From positions 992,001 to 1,056,000 of the forward strand of contig NZ_CP019607.1 in the NCBI RefSeq assembly GCF_001998865.1: a stretch of 64,000 nucleotides of DNA, written 5' to 3'. This DNA comes from Tessaracoccus flavescens. GTDB lineage: Bacteria > Actinomycetota > Actinomycetes > Propionibacteriales > Propionibacteriaceae. Positions 41,282-48,564 of this stretch are shown in pieces. The notes under the pieces are model-generated. The model worked only from the letters and a program-made list of their open reading frames with translations. It was not told the origin of the DNA and made no database searches. Every line of letters starts with the position of its first letter. Position 1 is the stretch's first letter. The position numbers were made by a program, and so were the translations under genes.

Positions 41282-43603
41282 TCAGCGCTCTTCGGTTTCC
41301 CGCACCGAGATGAGCTCGGCGGCGAAGGTATTGCTGAGCAGTTCCTCCGCGTTGTGCGTGGCGTCCAGCACCTCGTCGTCATTGGAGACCTCTGCCTCGA
41401 CGGCGGGAGGCGGGGTGGGTGCCGAGACGGGTTCGGGCCTCGGCTCCGGTGTGGCGACCGGGGCGCCCGAGGGGCGCTGCTGCGGAGCCTGCTGCTCGGT
41501 GGGCGCCTCGCCGGAGGTCACCGTCGGGACGACGCGGAGCTCGACGCCGATCACCTCGATCAGCGAGTCGACGAGGATGTCGACGCTTCCCCCCGCTCCG
41601 AAGTTCTCGCGCGGGCCAGGGCCCGAGAAGCCGAGCGTGAGTGCGCCGTCGGCGACCTCGATCACCTGGGCGTGCTGGCTGAGCAGCATGTGGGTGAAGC
41701 GACGGCGCCGCTTCACCTCGTCGAGCACCTGCGGCCAGACGCGGCGCAGCTCGGCCGCCGTGAGCTGGCCGGAGCGGGACGTGGCCTGGGGCCGAGGGGC
41801 CTCCTGGGTGGGGGGCGCTGCCGGTGCCGTGCCCGCGGGCGGAGCGCCGGCGGCGCGCTGCTGCGGAGCCTCACCCGCAGGACGCTGCTGCGGAGCCTCA
41901 CCCGCAGGACGCTGCTGCGGAGCCTCACCCGCAGGACGCTGCGGTGCAGCCTCGGCGGGGGCCGGGTCAGGGCGCGACGCGGTCTCGGGCCTGCGGCGCG
42001 GCGACGCAGCGGGCGGCTGATCGACGTCCGTCCACTGCTCGATCGGTGCCGCGCCGTCACCCATCATGCCGACCCTGCGTTCGAGCCTGTCCATGCGGGC
42101 GTGCAGGCCACGCTCGTCGGTGTCCGCGCCGGGCAACAGCACGCGCGAGCACATCAGCTCGAGGTGCAGCCGGGGCGCGGTGGTGCCACGCATCTCCGTC
42201 AGACCGGTGGCGATGACCTCTGCGGCGCGGGTGAGTTCCCCCTGCCCCATGCCTGCCACCTGGGTCTGGAGGCGCTGGGCCTGATCGGCGGCGACGTCGA
42301 GGATGCCGTTGGTTGCGGCCTCGGGGACGGCGGCCAGGATGACGAGGTCGCGCAGGCGGCGCAGCAGGTCCTCGGCGAAACGTCGGGGGTCCTGGCCGAC
42401 CTCGATCACCTTGTCGATGGTCTTGAACACGCCCGCGGCATCGCCCGCCGCGAAGGCGTCCATGATCTCGTCGAGCAGCGCGTCGGGGGTGTAGCCGAGA
42501 AGAGCAGCTGCCTGGTCATGGCTCACGCCCTCGTCGCCCGCGCCGCCGAGCAGTTGGTCGAGCACGGAGAGCGAGTCACGCACCGACCCGGCGCCGGCCC
42601 GCACGACGAGCGGGATGGCGCTGTGGTCTACCGGCACGCCCTCGACCTCGCAGAGGTGGGTGAGGTAGTCGCCGAGGACGCGCGGGGGCACGAGCCGGAA
42701 CGGGTAGTGGTGGGTGCGGGAACGGATGGTCCCGATCACCTTCTCGGGTTCCGTGGTCGCGAAGATGAACTTCGTGTGCGGCGGCGGCTCCTCGACGAGC
42801 TTGAGCAGGGCGTTGAAGCCCTGCGGCGTGACCATGTGAGCCTCGTCGATGATGTAGATCTTGTACCGGCTCGCCACCGGCGCGAAGTAGGCGCGCTCGC
42901 GCAGGTCGCGGGCGTCGTCGACACCGCCGTGCGATGCCGCGTCGATCTCGATCACGTCGATCGAGCCTGGGCCGCCGCGGGCGAGATCGAGACAGGACTG
43001 GCACTGACCGCACGGATCGGCCGTCGGGCCCTGCTCGCAGTTGAGGCAGCGCGCGAGGATGCGTGCCGAGGTTGTCTTGCCGCAGCCGCGCGGGCCGGAG
43101 AACAGGTAGGCGTGGTTGACGCGGTTGTTGGTGAGGGCCCGCTGCAGCGGGACCGTGACGTGCTCCTGCCCGATCACGTCTGCGAAGGTGTCGGGGCGGT
43201 AGCGACGGTAGAGCGCAAGCGGTGCCTCGGGCGCCTTAGGGCGAGGGGCGGAGGCTGCTGCAGCCGGAGCAGCCTCGACGAGGGTCTCGTCATCGGCCTC
43301 GGCGAAGGCCTCGTCTTCGTCGGGCTCGGGTTCGATGAGCGGGGCCGGGGGCTCCTCGTCGGGCTCGATCAGGTTATCGGCCGCTTCTGGCTCGGACGGC
43401 ACCGTCGGCTCGGGTTCAGCCGATGGCTCATCGACCTGGCCTTGGAAGAGGCGTGGCCCGGTCTGCTGCGCGGGCTCCGGCTCGTCGAAAAGGCCTGGTT
43501 CATCGAAGAGGCCCGGGCCGTCCATCGGCTCGAAGCCTGGAAGGTCGGCGGATCCGTGGCCCTCATCGAGCGGGGCGTACTCGTCCTGGTCGTTCTCGTC
43601 CAC
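41282..43603 (-). CDS. dnaX: DNA polymerase III gamma/tau subunit with long acidic N-terminal extension
   Basis: A 773-aa clamp-loader ATPase. The normal start region ('LALYRRYRPDTFADVIGQEHV') only begins near residue 128, after an acidic, Pro/Glu/Asp-rich N-terminal extension of ~125 residues with a duplicated 'GLFDEPGLFDEP'. The core has Walker A 'SGPRGCGKTTSA' (Lys176), zinc-binding Cys residues ('CLNCEQGPTADPCGQCQSC'), 'IIDEAHM' and the sensor 'FIFATTEPEK'. The C-terminal tau part holds a Pro/Gln/Ala-rich linker with three 9-aa repeats. The extension is in the same uninterrupted frame with no better start, so it appears genuine. Confidence 0.93.
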   Translation of the reverse strand: MDENDQDEYAPLDEGHGSADLPGFEPMDGPGLFDEPGLFDEPEPAQQTGPRLFQGQVDEPSAEPEPTVPSEPEAADNLIEPDEEPPAPLIEPEPDEDEAFAEADDETLVEAAPAAAASAPRPKAPEAPLALYRRYRPDTFADVIGQEHVTVPLQRALTNNRVNHAYLFSGPRGCGKTTSARILARCLNCEQGPTADPCGQCQSCLDLARGGPGSIDVIEIDAASHGGVDDARDLRERAYFAPVASRYKIYIIDEAHMVTPQGFNALLKLVEEPPPHTKFIFATTEPEKVIGTIRSRTHHYPFRLVPPRVLGDYLTHLCEVEGVPVDHSAIPLVVRAGAGSVRDSLSVLDQLLGGAGDEGVSHDQAAALLGYTPDALLDEIMDAFAAGDAAGVFKTIDKVIEVGQDPRRFAEDLLRRLRDLVILAAVPEAATNGILDVAADQAQRLQTQVAGMGQGELTRAAEVIATGLTEMRGTTAPRLHLELMCSRVLLPGADTDERGLHARMDRLERRVGMMGDGAAPIEQWTDVDQPPAASPRRRPETASRPDPAPAEAAPQRPAGEAPQQRPAGEAPQQRPAGEAPQQRAAGAPPAGTAPAAPPTQEAPRPQATSRSGQLTAAELRRVWPQVLDEVKRRRRFTHMLLSQHAQVIEVADGALTLGFSGPGPRENFGAGGSVDILVDSLIEVIGVELRVVPTVTSGEAPTEQQAPQQRPSGAPVATPEPRPEPVSAPTPPPAVEAEVSNDDEVLDATHNAEELLSNTFAAELISVRETEER
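41857..41937 (-). repeat. Three perfect 27-bp tandem repeats in the dnaX linker
   Basis: Three identical 27-bp units (41857-41883, 41884-41910, 41911-41937) encode 'PAGEAPQQR' repeats in the low-complexity linker of tau, followed by partial copies. In-frame length variation between strains would be expected. Confidence 0.95.
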
Positions 43604-43649
43604 CCGTCCACCCTATTCCAGCGCACTGACACTCACGGGGAAAGAAAAA

Positions 43650-43737
43650 GGGCCCCTCGCGCACCCGGCAGAGCTCACTTACCCTTGCTGCCTTCCGACC
43701 CTGGGGGAGTTGGGCGAGGTACCGCCGCGCGAGGAAC
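43650..43737 (-). ncRNA. ffs: Signal recognition particle RNA, small bacterial type
   Basis: Minus strand: the conserved apical domain reads CAGGGTCGGAAGGCAGCAAG, containing the GGAA-type loop, flanked by CCCCC and GTAAG. The closing stem is CCTCGCGC (43734-43727) pairing with GCGCGAGG (43662-43655), followed by GGGGCCCTTTTTC as terminator. It lies upstream of dnaX in the same orientation, a common location. It forms the 4.5S RNA that binds Ffh for co-translational targeting. Confidence 0.93.
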
Positions 43738-43955
43738 CTGAGGAAAGTCTAGCCCATCGACGAAGTGGCATCGAAACCGCCGATGCCCTCCCCCGAGCCC
43801 AGCCCGGGGTCCGATCACGATGCGCCGCCTCTGCAGCCCGGGGACCCTGCCGCGATTCCGAGCCGCCCACATCACGCGATGGCCTTCCATCTGGCAGACC
43901 GGTTCGCGATGCTTGCGCGTGGAGCGGCTGAGCGGACACGGCTAGGGTCTTCCGC

Positions 43956-44936
43956 ATGGTCAACGACACCGAACCCGTGCTCGCCGAGGTCTGGCGAGGC
44001 GACTACCTCGAGTCCACGCATCGCGGATCGGTCGTAGTGACGGGGCCGGACGGGAGGGTCCGGCTCGCTATGGGAGACGTCACCTCGCCGATGCTCCCCC
44101 GCTCAGCGCTGAAGCCCTTCCAGGCGGTCGCCATGCTGCGCGCAGGGCTCGACCTCGACGGCGCGGAGCTCGCGCTTGTCGGGGCCTCACACTCGGGCGA
44201 GCGGTTCCATCGCGAGGCCGTCGTGACCATCCTCGAGGGCGCCGGTCTCGGCGTCGACGACCTGCAGACGACGCCCGGGCTACCGTTCAGCCAGAAGCCG
44301 ATGGCCGAGTGGCTCGCCGAGGGACACGGCAAGGAGGCGGTCGCGCACAACTGCTCCGGCAAGCACGCCGGGATGCTGCGCACCTGCGTCCGCGCTGGCT
44401 GGCGGCTCGACGACTACCGCGAGCCGACCCATCCGCTCCAGGTCGCCTCGCGCGAGGTGATCGCCGAGTTCACCGGGGAGCCGGTCGGCGATCCCGTCGT
44501 CGACGGCTGCGGAGCCCCCGCCTTCGCCACCACCCTCACCGGCCTCGCCATCGCCTTCGGGAGGCTCGCGTCGGCGCGCGACGGTGCGGCCCTCCGCGTC
44601 GCGGATGCGTTCCGCGCCCATCCGGAGTACGCGTCCGGCACCGATCGGGACGAGCTCGTCTTCCATCGCGAGGTGCCGGGTCTCGTCTGCAAGCTCGGCG
44701 CCGAGGGGGCCTTTGCGATCGGCCTCGCCGACGGCACGGGCATCGCCATCAAGATCGCCGACGGCAACCATCGGGGAAACCCGCCCGTGCTGGTCGCTGT
44801 CCTCGATGCCTCGGGCCTGGCCACCGACGCGCTGCGGGCACTCGATCCTTATCCGGTGCTCGGCCACGGCGACGTCGTCGGCCGCGTCTCGGCCGCCCCC
44901 GGGTTCCTCGACCCGTTGAGCGCCCTCAACGCCTGA
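43956..44936 (+). CDS. Asparaginase (AnsA/asparaginase II type)
   Basis: A 326-aa protein of the rhizobial-type asparaginase family (thermolabile asparaginase), structurally like serine beta-lactamases. Visible motifs are 'ESTHRGSVVVTG' near the N-terminus, 'SALKPFQAVAML' (S-x-x-K), 'VGASHSGERFH', 'HNCSGKHAGML' (C-S-G-K-H, active site) and 'VDGCGAPAFA'. It hydrolyses L-asparagine to aspartate and ammonia, judging from the family. It has no signal peptide and is probably cytoplasmic. It is divergent from the SRP RNA/dnaX transcription units. Confidence 0.88.
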   Translation: MVNDTEPVLAEVWRGDYLESTHRGSVVVTGPDGRVRLAMGDVTSPMLPRSALKPFQAVAMLRAGLDLDGAELALVGASHSGERFHREAVVTILEGAGLGVDDLQTTPGLPFSQKPMAEWLAEGHGKEAVAHNCSGKHAGMLRTCVRAGWRLDDYREPTHPLQVASREVIAEFTGEPVGDPVVDGCGAPAFATTLTGLAIAFGRLASARDGAALRVADAFRAHPEYASGTDRDELVFHREVPGLVCKLGAEGAFAIGLADGTGIAIKIADGNHRGNPPVLVAVLDASGLATDALRALDPYPVLGHGDVVGRVSAAPGFLDPLSALNA

Positions 44937-45174
44937 CCACTGCTGCCGAAGCACCGCCGCGCGCGCCGGCCTCGCCCCTCACATCTGGCAGGCGACCCTG
45001 CCGAACACCAGCCACGAAGCGCCCTCTCCGCAAGGAATCTCGGGGAGGGATGCAACCTCAGCCCCACGTCACGCGTATATGGAGGTGAAAGGGGCCACAG
45101 GAGCGACGATTACGTCCTGAACGATCGGCGGTTTACGATGGCCCGGAGACATCGCTAGGGAGGATCCCACCACC

Positions 45175-46194
45175 ATGCGCAAGAAGGTCATCGCGGCTGC
45201 CGTAGCTGCACTGGCAATGGCGCTCGTCGCGCCCTGGGCTCACGCTGACACCGTGACCACCCCTGAGCCCATCGTGCAGCAGGCTCCGGCGCAGCTGACC
45301 CCCGAGCAGGCGGTCTACGTCACCCCGGGCTATCACAAGGTCAACGACCGCTACTGGTACACCTCCTGCGAGATGTACTCCACGACCACGGTGCGCTGCC
45401 GCACCCTGATCTACGCCTCGACCGTCTTCCAGAAGTCGGGTCAGTGGTACACCCAGAACGCATGGGTGTTCAACAACCTCACCTACCTCCCGTCGCCCCG
45501 CGCCGCCTGGGAGGGCAATCCGCTCGGCAACAAGGGTAAGTGGACCGCGAAGGACGGCCGCAAGTGGCGCACCGAGTGCGACACCGCGGCCACCGGACGC
45601 GGCGCCTGCCGCTCGTACGCGCAGGCCTCGACCGCCTCGCTGCAGAAGGGCAAGGTCGTCCAGAAGAGCAACGTCTGGACCTTCAACGGCATCGTCAAGT
45701 TCGAGACCGACAAGACCCCCTGGGTCAAGACGATCCCGTCGACCGCCCCGATGCCCGCCGGCGTCCCCTACCCGAGCGCGCCGCAGCCGATCATCACCAC
45801 CCCGACCACGCAGTCCGGTTTCCGCCTGGACAAGCGCTGCCTCACCGGTCGCGCGTTCTGCGTCTCGAAGAGCCAGCGCAAGATGGCCTGGGTGATCAAC
45901 GGCCAGATCCAGAAGGTTGTCGACGTCCGCTTCGGCTCCGAGCTGACCCCGACCCGCAACGGTTCCTTCCAGGTCAACCGGAAGTCCCGTGACCACGTCT
46001 CGAGCATCTACAAGACGCCGATGCCCTACGCCATGTTCTTCAGCGGCGGCCAGGCCATCCACTACTCGGCCGACTTCGCCGCCCGGGGCTACAACGGCTC
46101 CTCGCACGGCTGCGTCAACGTGCGCGACAAGGCTGCCATCGCGAAGCTGTTCAACGCCGCCCGCGTCGGCGACAAGGTGATCGTCTACAACTGA
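45175..46194 (+). CDS. Exported L,D-transpeptidase (YkuD domain)
   Basis: A 339-aa secreted protein. The Sec signal peptide 'RKKVIAAAVAALAMALVAPWAHA' has cleavage after Ala-His-Ala. A ~190-residue N-terminal region with paired Cys residues (SCEMYS, RCRTL; ECDTA, ACRSY) suggests two disulfide-bonded beta modules. The YkuD catalytic domain ends the protein with 'IHYSADFAARGYNGSSHGCVNVRD' (catalytic Cys313 in SHGCVN). It forms 3-3 cross-links in peptidoglycan or attaches proteins to it. A GGAGG-like Shine-Dalgarno precedes ATG 45175 and a strong terminator follows. Confidence 0.9.
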   Translation: MRKKVIAAAVAALAMALVAPWAHADTVTTPEPIVQQAPAQLTPEQAVYVTPGYHKVNDRYWYTSCEMYSTTTVRCRTLIYASTVFQKSGQWYTQNAWVFNNLTYLPSPRAAWEGNPLGNKGKWTAKDGRKWRTECDTAATGRGACRSYAQASTASLQKGKVVQKSNVWTFNGIVKFETDKTPWVKTIPSTAPMPAGVPYPSAPQPIITTPTTQSGFRLDKRCLTGRAFCVSKSQRKMAWVINGQIQKVVDVRFGSELTPTRNGSFQVNRKSRDHVSSIYKTPMPYAMFFSGGQAIHYSADFAARGYNGSSHGCVNVRDKAAIAKLFNAARVGDKVIVYN

Positions 46195-46210
46195 TCCACA
46201 CCTGCATGAG

Positions 46211-46241
46211 AGTGGGGCGCGTCCGATGGGCGCGCCCCACT
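46211..46241 (+). terminator. Intrinsic terminator after the L,D-transpeptidase gene
   Basis: Perfect 11-bp stem AGTGGGGCGCG / CGCGCCCCACT with a 9-nt loop, followed by TTC, 17 bp after the stop codon. Confidence 0.88.
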
Positions 46242-46332
46242 TTCGCGTCCGGGCGCGCCTCACGGCGCTCCGACGGCGACCGGCCGAGCCGCCGAACCGG
46301 GCGGGCGGCACCTGCGCGGAGACACCAATCCC

Positions 46333-46380
46333 GTTGCCTCATGTCAAGATGCCCGCTTGGTTTGAGTCGTTGACTCATCT
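46333..46380 (+). repeat. Left terminal inverted repeat of the IS
   Basis: Contains the ordered blocks GTTGCCTCA, AGATGCCCGC and TCGTTGACTCATCT. It overlaps the transposase stop codon (46344-46346). Confidence 0.7.
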
Positions 46381-47621
46381 GAGGATGCCCGCTTGTTGAG
46401 CTTGGTGCGGGAGAGGTAGACGTGGTTGCGTTTCGTGCGTCGTTGGACGGTGCCGCGGCGTTTTGCGAGGTCGAGCAGGTTGCCTTGGATCAGGGCGGTG
46501 TGGTCGCCGAGTGCGATGGGGTCGATGGTGTCGATCTGGTGGTGCAGGCTGGCGAGTTCGTTGGTGGTGAGGGTGTCGGGGTGGTCGCGTAGGAGTCGGT
46601 CGGCTGGTGTGGTGGCGGTGTCGTGGTGTTTGGTGACTTTCGCGCCGGTGCGGGTTTTGGAGATCAGTTTCTGGCTGGGCATCAGGAGGTTGTTTCGGGT
46701 GTTCCAGGCGGGCCAGAGGTGGTTGAGGAGGTCGAGTTCGTGGGCGGTGTCGTAGCGCCAGTAGCCGACGGCGCGGCGCACGATTGACCAGTTCTTTTGT
46801 TCGATGTGGGCTTGGTCGTTGGAGTGGGATGGTCGGCCGCGGGTGAAGGTGATCTGGCGCAGGTTGCAGTAGCGGGAGAGGTGGTGGTTGATGAACTCGG
46901 ATCCGTTGTCGGAGTGGATTCCCAGGATCAGGAACGGGAACCGGCCGATGAGTTGGTCGAGGCCGGCGGCCACGATGCGTTCGCCTTTGGAGCGCACGGT
47001 GCAGGTTTCGGTCCAGCCGGTGGCGATGTCGGTGGCGTTGAGGCTGTAGTGGAAGGTGCCGTTGTTGTCGCCGCCTTCGTGGCCGACCAGGTCGATCTCG
47101 ATGAACCCGGGTTCGGTGTCGTTCCACTCGGCCCAGGTCTTGAGCGGAATCGAGGACTTCAACAACGAGCCGGGTTTGGTGTGGGCGATGCCTTTGGCAG
47201 CGATCAGTCCGGTGCGGTAGGGCTGCAGGTGCCGGTCCATGGTGGCCGGTGACATGGCCAGGAGCTGGTCACGGACCTCGACGCTCATGTCGAGTCGGTC
47301 GAGGCGTTCCAGCGCGGCCAGCAACCGTGGCAAGGCGGCTGCGAGACGTTTCGAGGCGATCCCGTCGAGCATGGCCCAGCACCGCACCAATGCTTCGGTG
47401 ACGTGTGTGTCGTAGCGCCTGATCGCCTCTCGGGGTTTGCGGGGCCCGGGCATCTGACCGGTCGCGGCGCGGCGCAGCATCTTGCGGGCATGATCGCGAT
47501 GCCAGCCGGTGACCTGGACCACCGCGTCCAGAATCGCGGCCTTCTCCGCCTTGGTCGCCTTCGTCCATGCCTTCGCCTGGGCCGTGGTGATCGCTTTGCG
47601 CTGGGCCATCGTCAACTCCAT
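46344..47621 (-). CDS. DDE transposase (integrase-core, IS481/ISNCY-like)
   Basis: A 425-aa transposase with an N-terminal helix-turn-helix region ('AAILDAVVQVTGWHRDHARKML') and an rve-type catalytic core. Asp is in 'GFIEIDLVGHEGGDNNGTF', the second Asp in 'GIHSDNGSEFINHHL' and Glu in 'DQAHIEQKNWSIVRR', the D-D-E triad. The basic tail ('RRTKRNHVYLSRTKLNKR') is typical. The family is uncertain between IS481-like and unclassified ISs. The frame is complete with all catalytic residues, so the element may still be active. ATG 47609 is an alternative start. Confidence 0.85.
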   Translation of the reverse strand: MELTMAQRKAITTAQAKAWTKATKAEKAAILDAVVQVTGWHRDHARKMLRRAATGQMPGPRKPREAIRRYDTHVTEALVRCWAMLDGIASKRLAAALPRLLAALERLDRLDMSVEVRDQLLAMSPATMDRHLQPYRTGLIAAKGIAHTKPGSLLKSSIPLKTWAEWNDTEPGFIEIDLVGHEGGDNNGTFHYSLNATDIATGWTETCTVRSKGERIVAAGLDQLIGRFPFLILGIHSDNGSEFINHHLSRYCNLRQITFTRGRPSHSNDQAHIEQKNWSIVRRAVGYWRYDTAHELDLLNHLWPAWNTRNNLLMPSQKLISKTRTGAKVTKHHDTATTPADRLLRDHPDTLTTNELASLHHQIDTIDPIALGDHTALIQGNLLDLAKRRGTVQRRTKRNHVYLSRTKLNKRASSDESTTQTKRAS

Positions 47622-47652
47622 CCTCGTAGCGTGCCGCTACGCGGGCATGTTG

Positions 47653-47699
47653 AGATGAGTCAACGAATCGACCTACGCGGGCATCTAGCGTGAGTCAAC
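47653..47699 (-). repeat. Right terminal inverted repeat of the IS
   Basis: The reverse complement reads GTTGACTCACGCTAGATGCC and onward to TCGTTGACTCATCT, matching the left end block by block. A further CGCGGGCAT copy lies inside it, at about 47640-47648. Confidence 0.7.
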
Positions 47700-47744
47700 T
47701 CGCCAATTTGGGGCGTCGGCGCTGGCTCCGGTACAGTTCTCGAC

Positions 47745-47832
47745 GGAGGATTCGCCTAGAGGCCTATGGCGCTCGCTTGGAAAGCGGGTTGGGTTCACGC
47801 CCTCACGAGTTCGAATCTCGTATCCTCCGCCA
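47745..47832 (+). tRNA. tRNA-Ser(GGA)
   Basis: An 88-nt class II tRNA with encoded CCA. Acceptor GGAGGAT pairs with ATCCTCC; the anticodon loop TTGGAAA gives GGA (codon UCC). A long variable arm (GGGTTGGGTTCACGCCCTC region) and the T arm CGAGTTCGAATCTCG are present. The serine tRNA borders the accessory part of the window and is a typical integration target. Confidence 0.96.
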
Positions 47833-48500
47833 TGCACTAATCACGCTTTGACTAGGGCTTATATCGCCGGGAAGCTAGGGCTACTGTTGAGTGGGCCCCG
47901 ATCCGGACGCACTTTCGGGGCACACTCGGGGCACGCTATGCATCTTCCTGCCCCACTTTTAACGGCAGACTCATTGCAATGCCTAGCCCGTAAGCACACT
48001 CCGAATGCTTGGCGATACGAGATGCTGCGGATTTCTTGAACATCCGGTGCCCCGCCATCAGCTGGGCCTGGGAGACGCCCGGCCCGAAGAGCCGCGAGTT
48101 TCGGGAGCACCTGTCTGACGGGTCGTGACTCACCCACCATGCAACCGTTGGTGTGGACATCCCATCAGCCGCTGACGTGCGCGGGCGCGTCGACCTCCAG
48201 GCCGATGGTCATGTCCTCGCTCTCATGCCCATCTTTGACTGCCCGCGGCGATGGTCGGCGCCGCCAGACGACGATGTGCCGGTTCCCGAGGTGGAACCAC
48301 AACTCGTGGATTCTGTGCGACGTAGCGCCCGTTGGACTACCAATCTCCGGGTCGCATCGCGGGGTGTGAGACGAAAGGCCTTGTCAGAGGCTTTGGGGTG
48401 CCGACGGGCGATCTCCTTGGTAGTCCACATGGCGCCACGCATCGCCCGTGAACCCTCGACAATGCCCGCGTGGGAACGCAAGCCGTTCGTACGGGTTCTG
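47833..48500. other. Gene-poor interval after tRNA-Ser
   Basis: About 670 bp of visibly lower GC than the flanking genes, without a supported gene. A minus-strand stretch around 47970-48090 reads 'GVSQAQLMAGHRMFKKSAASRIAK', vaguely helix-turn-helix-like, but it has no clear start or family match. It may be debris of an element integrated at the tRNA. No repeat of the tRNA 3' end was found by eye. Confidence 0.45.
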
Positions 48501-48502
48501 TA

Positions 48503-48526
48503 CCCACCGGGACACCCCCCGGTGGG
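48503..48526 (+). promoter_or_regulatory. Dyad operator with adjacent -10-like box upstream of the GH13 gene
   Basis: CCCACCGGG-acaccc-CCCGGTGGG has perfect 9-bp arms and is followed directly by GATAATGG, a plausible -10 element. It lies about 40 bp before the GTG start of the glycoside phosphorylase-like gene. It probably binds a regulator not encoded nearby. Confidence 0.5.
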
Positions 48527-48564
48527 ATAATGGGCGCGGTTCACCAGACGACGAAGGAGTCCTC

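Larger units (their letters stand above)
46333..47699 (-). mobile_element. Insertion sequence with ~48-bp bipartite inverted ends
   Basis: A ~1.37-kb element with one DDE transposase gene. The left end (46333-46380) and the reverse complement of the right end (47653-47699) share GTTG(A/C)CTCA, GATGCCCGC and the stretch TCGTTGACTCATCT. Just inside is a second copy of the ATGCCCGC word at each end. No clear target-site duplication could be found next to the ends, so the exact borders may differ by a few bases. It sits 45 bp from tRNA-Ser. Confidence 0.8.

Noticed and set aside
41857..41937. Three regularly spaced 27-bp repeats resembling a tiny CRISPR array
   Set aside because: No spacers; they are adjacent in-frame codons of the dnaX linker. 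No CRISPR array or cas gene was seen in the window.
40925..43741. 938-aa plus-strand open frame opposite dnaX
   Set aside because: Antisense shadow of dnaX; His/Arg/Gly/Val-rich composition and no domain.
46325..47710. Target-site duplication flanking the IS
   Set aside because: Bases next to the two ends do not match convincingly at any length of 3-8 bp.
47936..48160. Helix-turn-helix-like minus-strand ORF after tRNA-Ser
   Set aside because: Only a short suggestive stretch; no start, no ribosome-binding site and no clear family, so not called as a gene.
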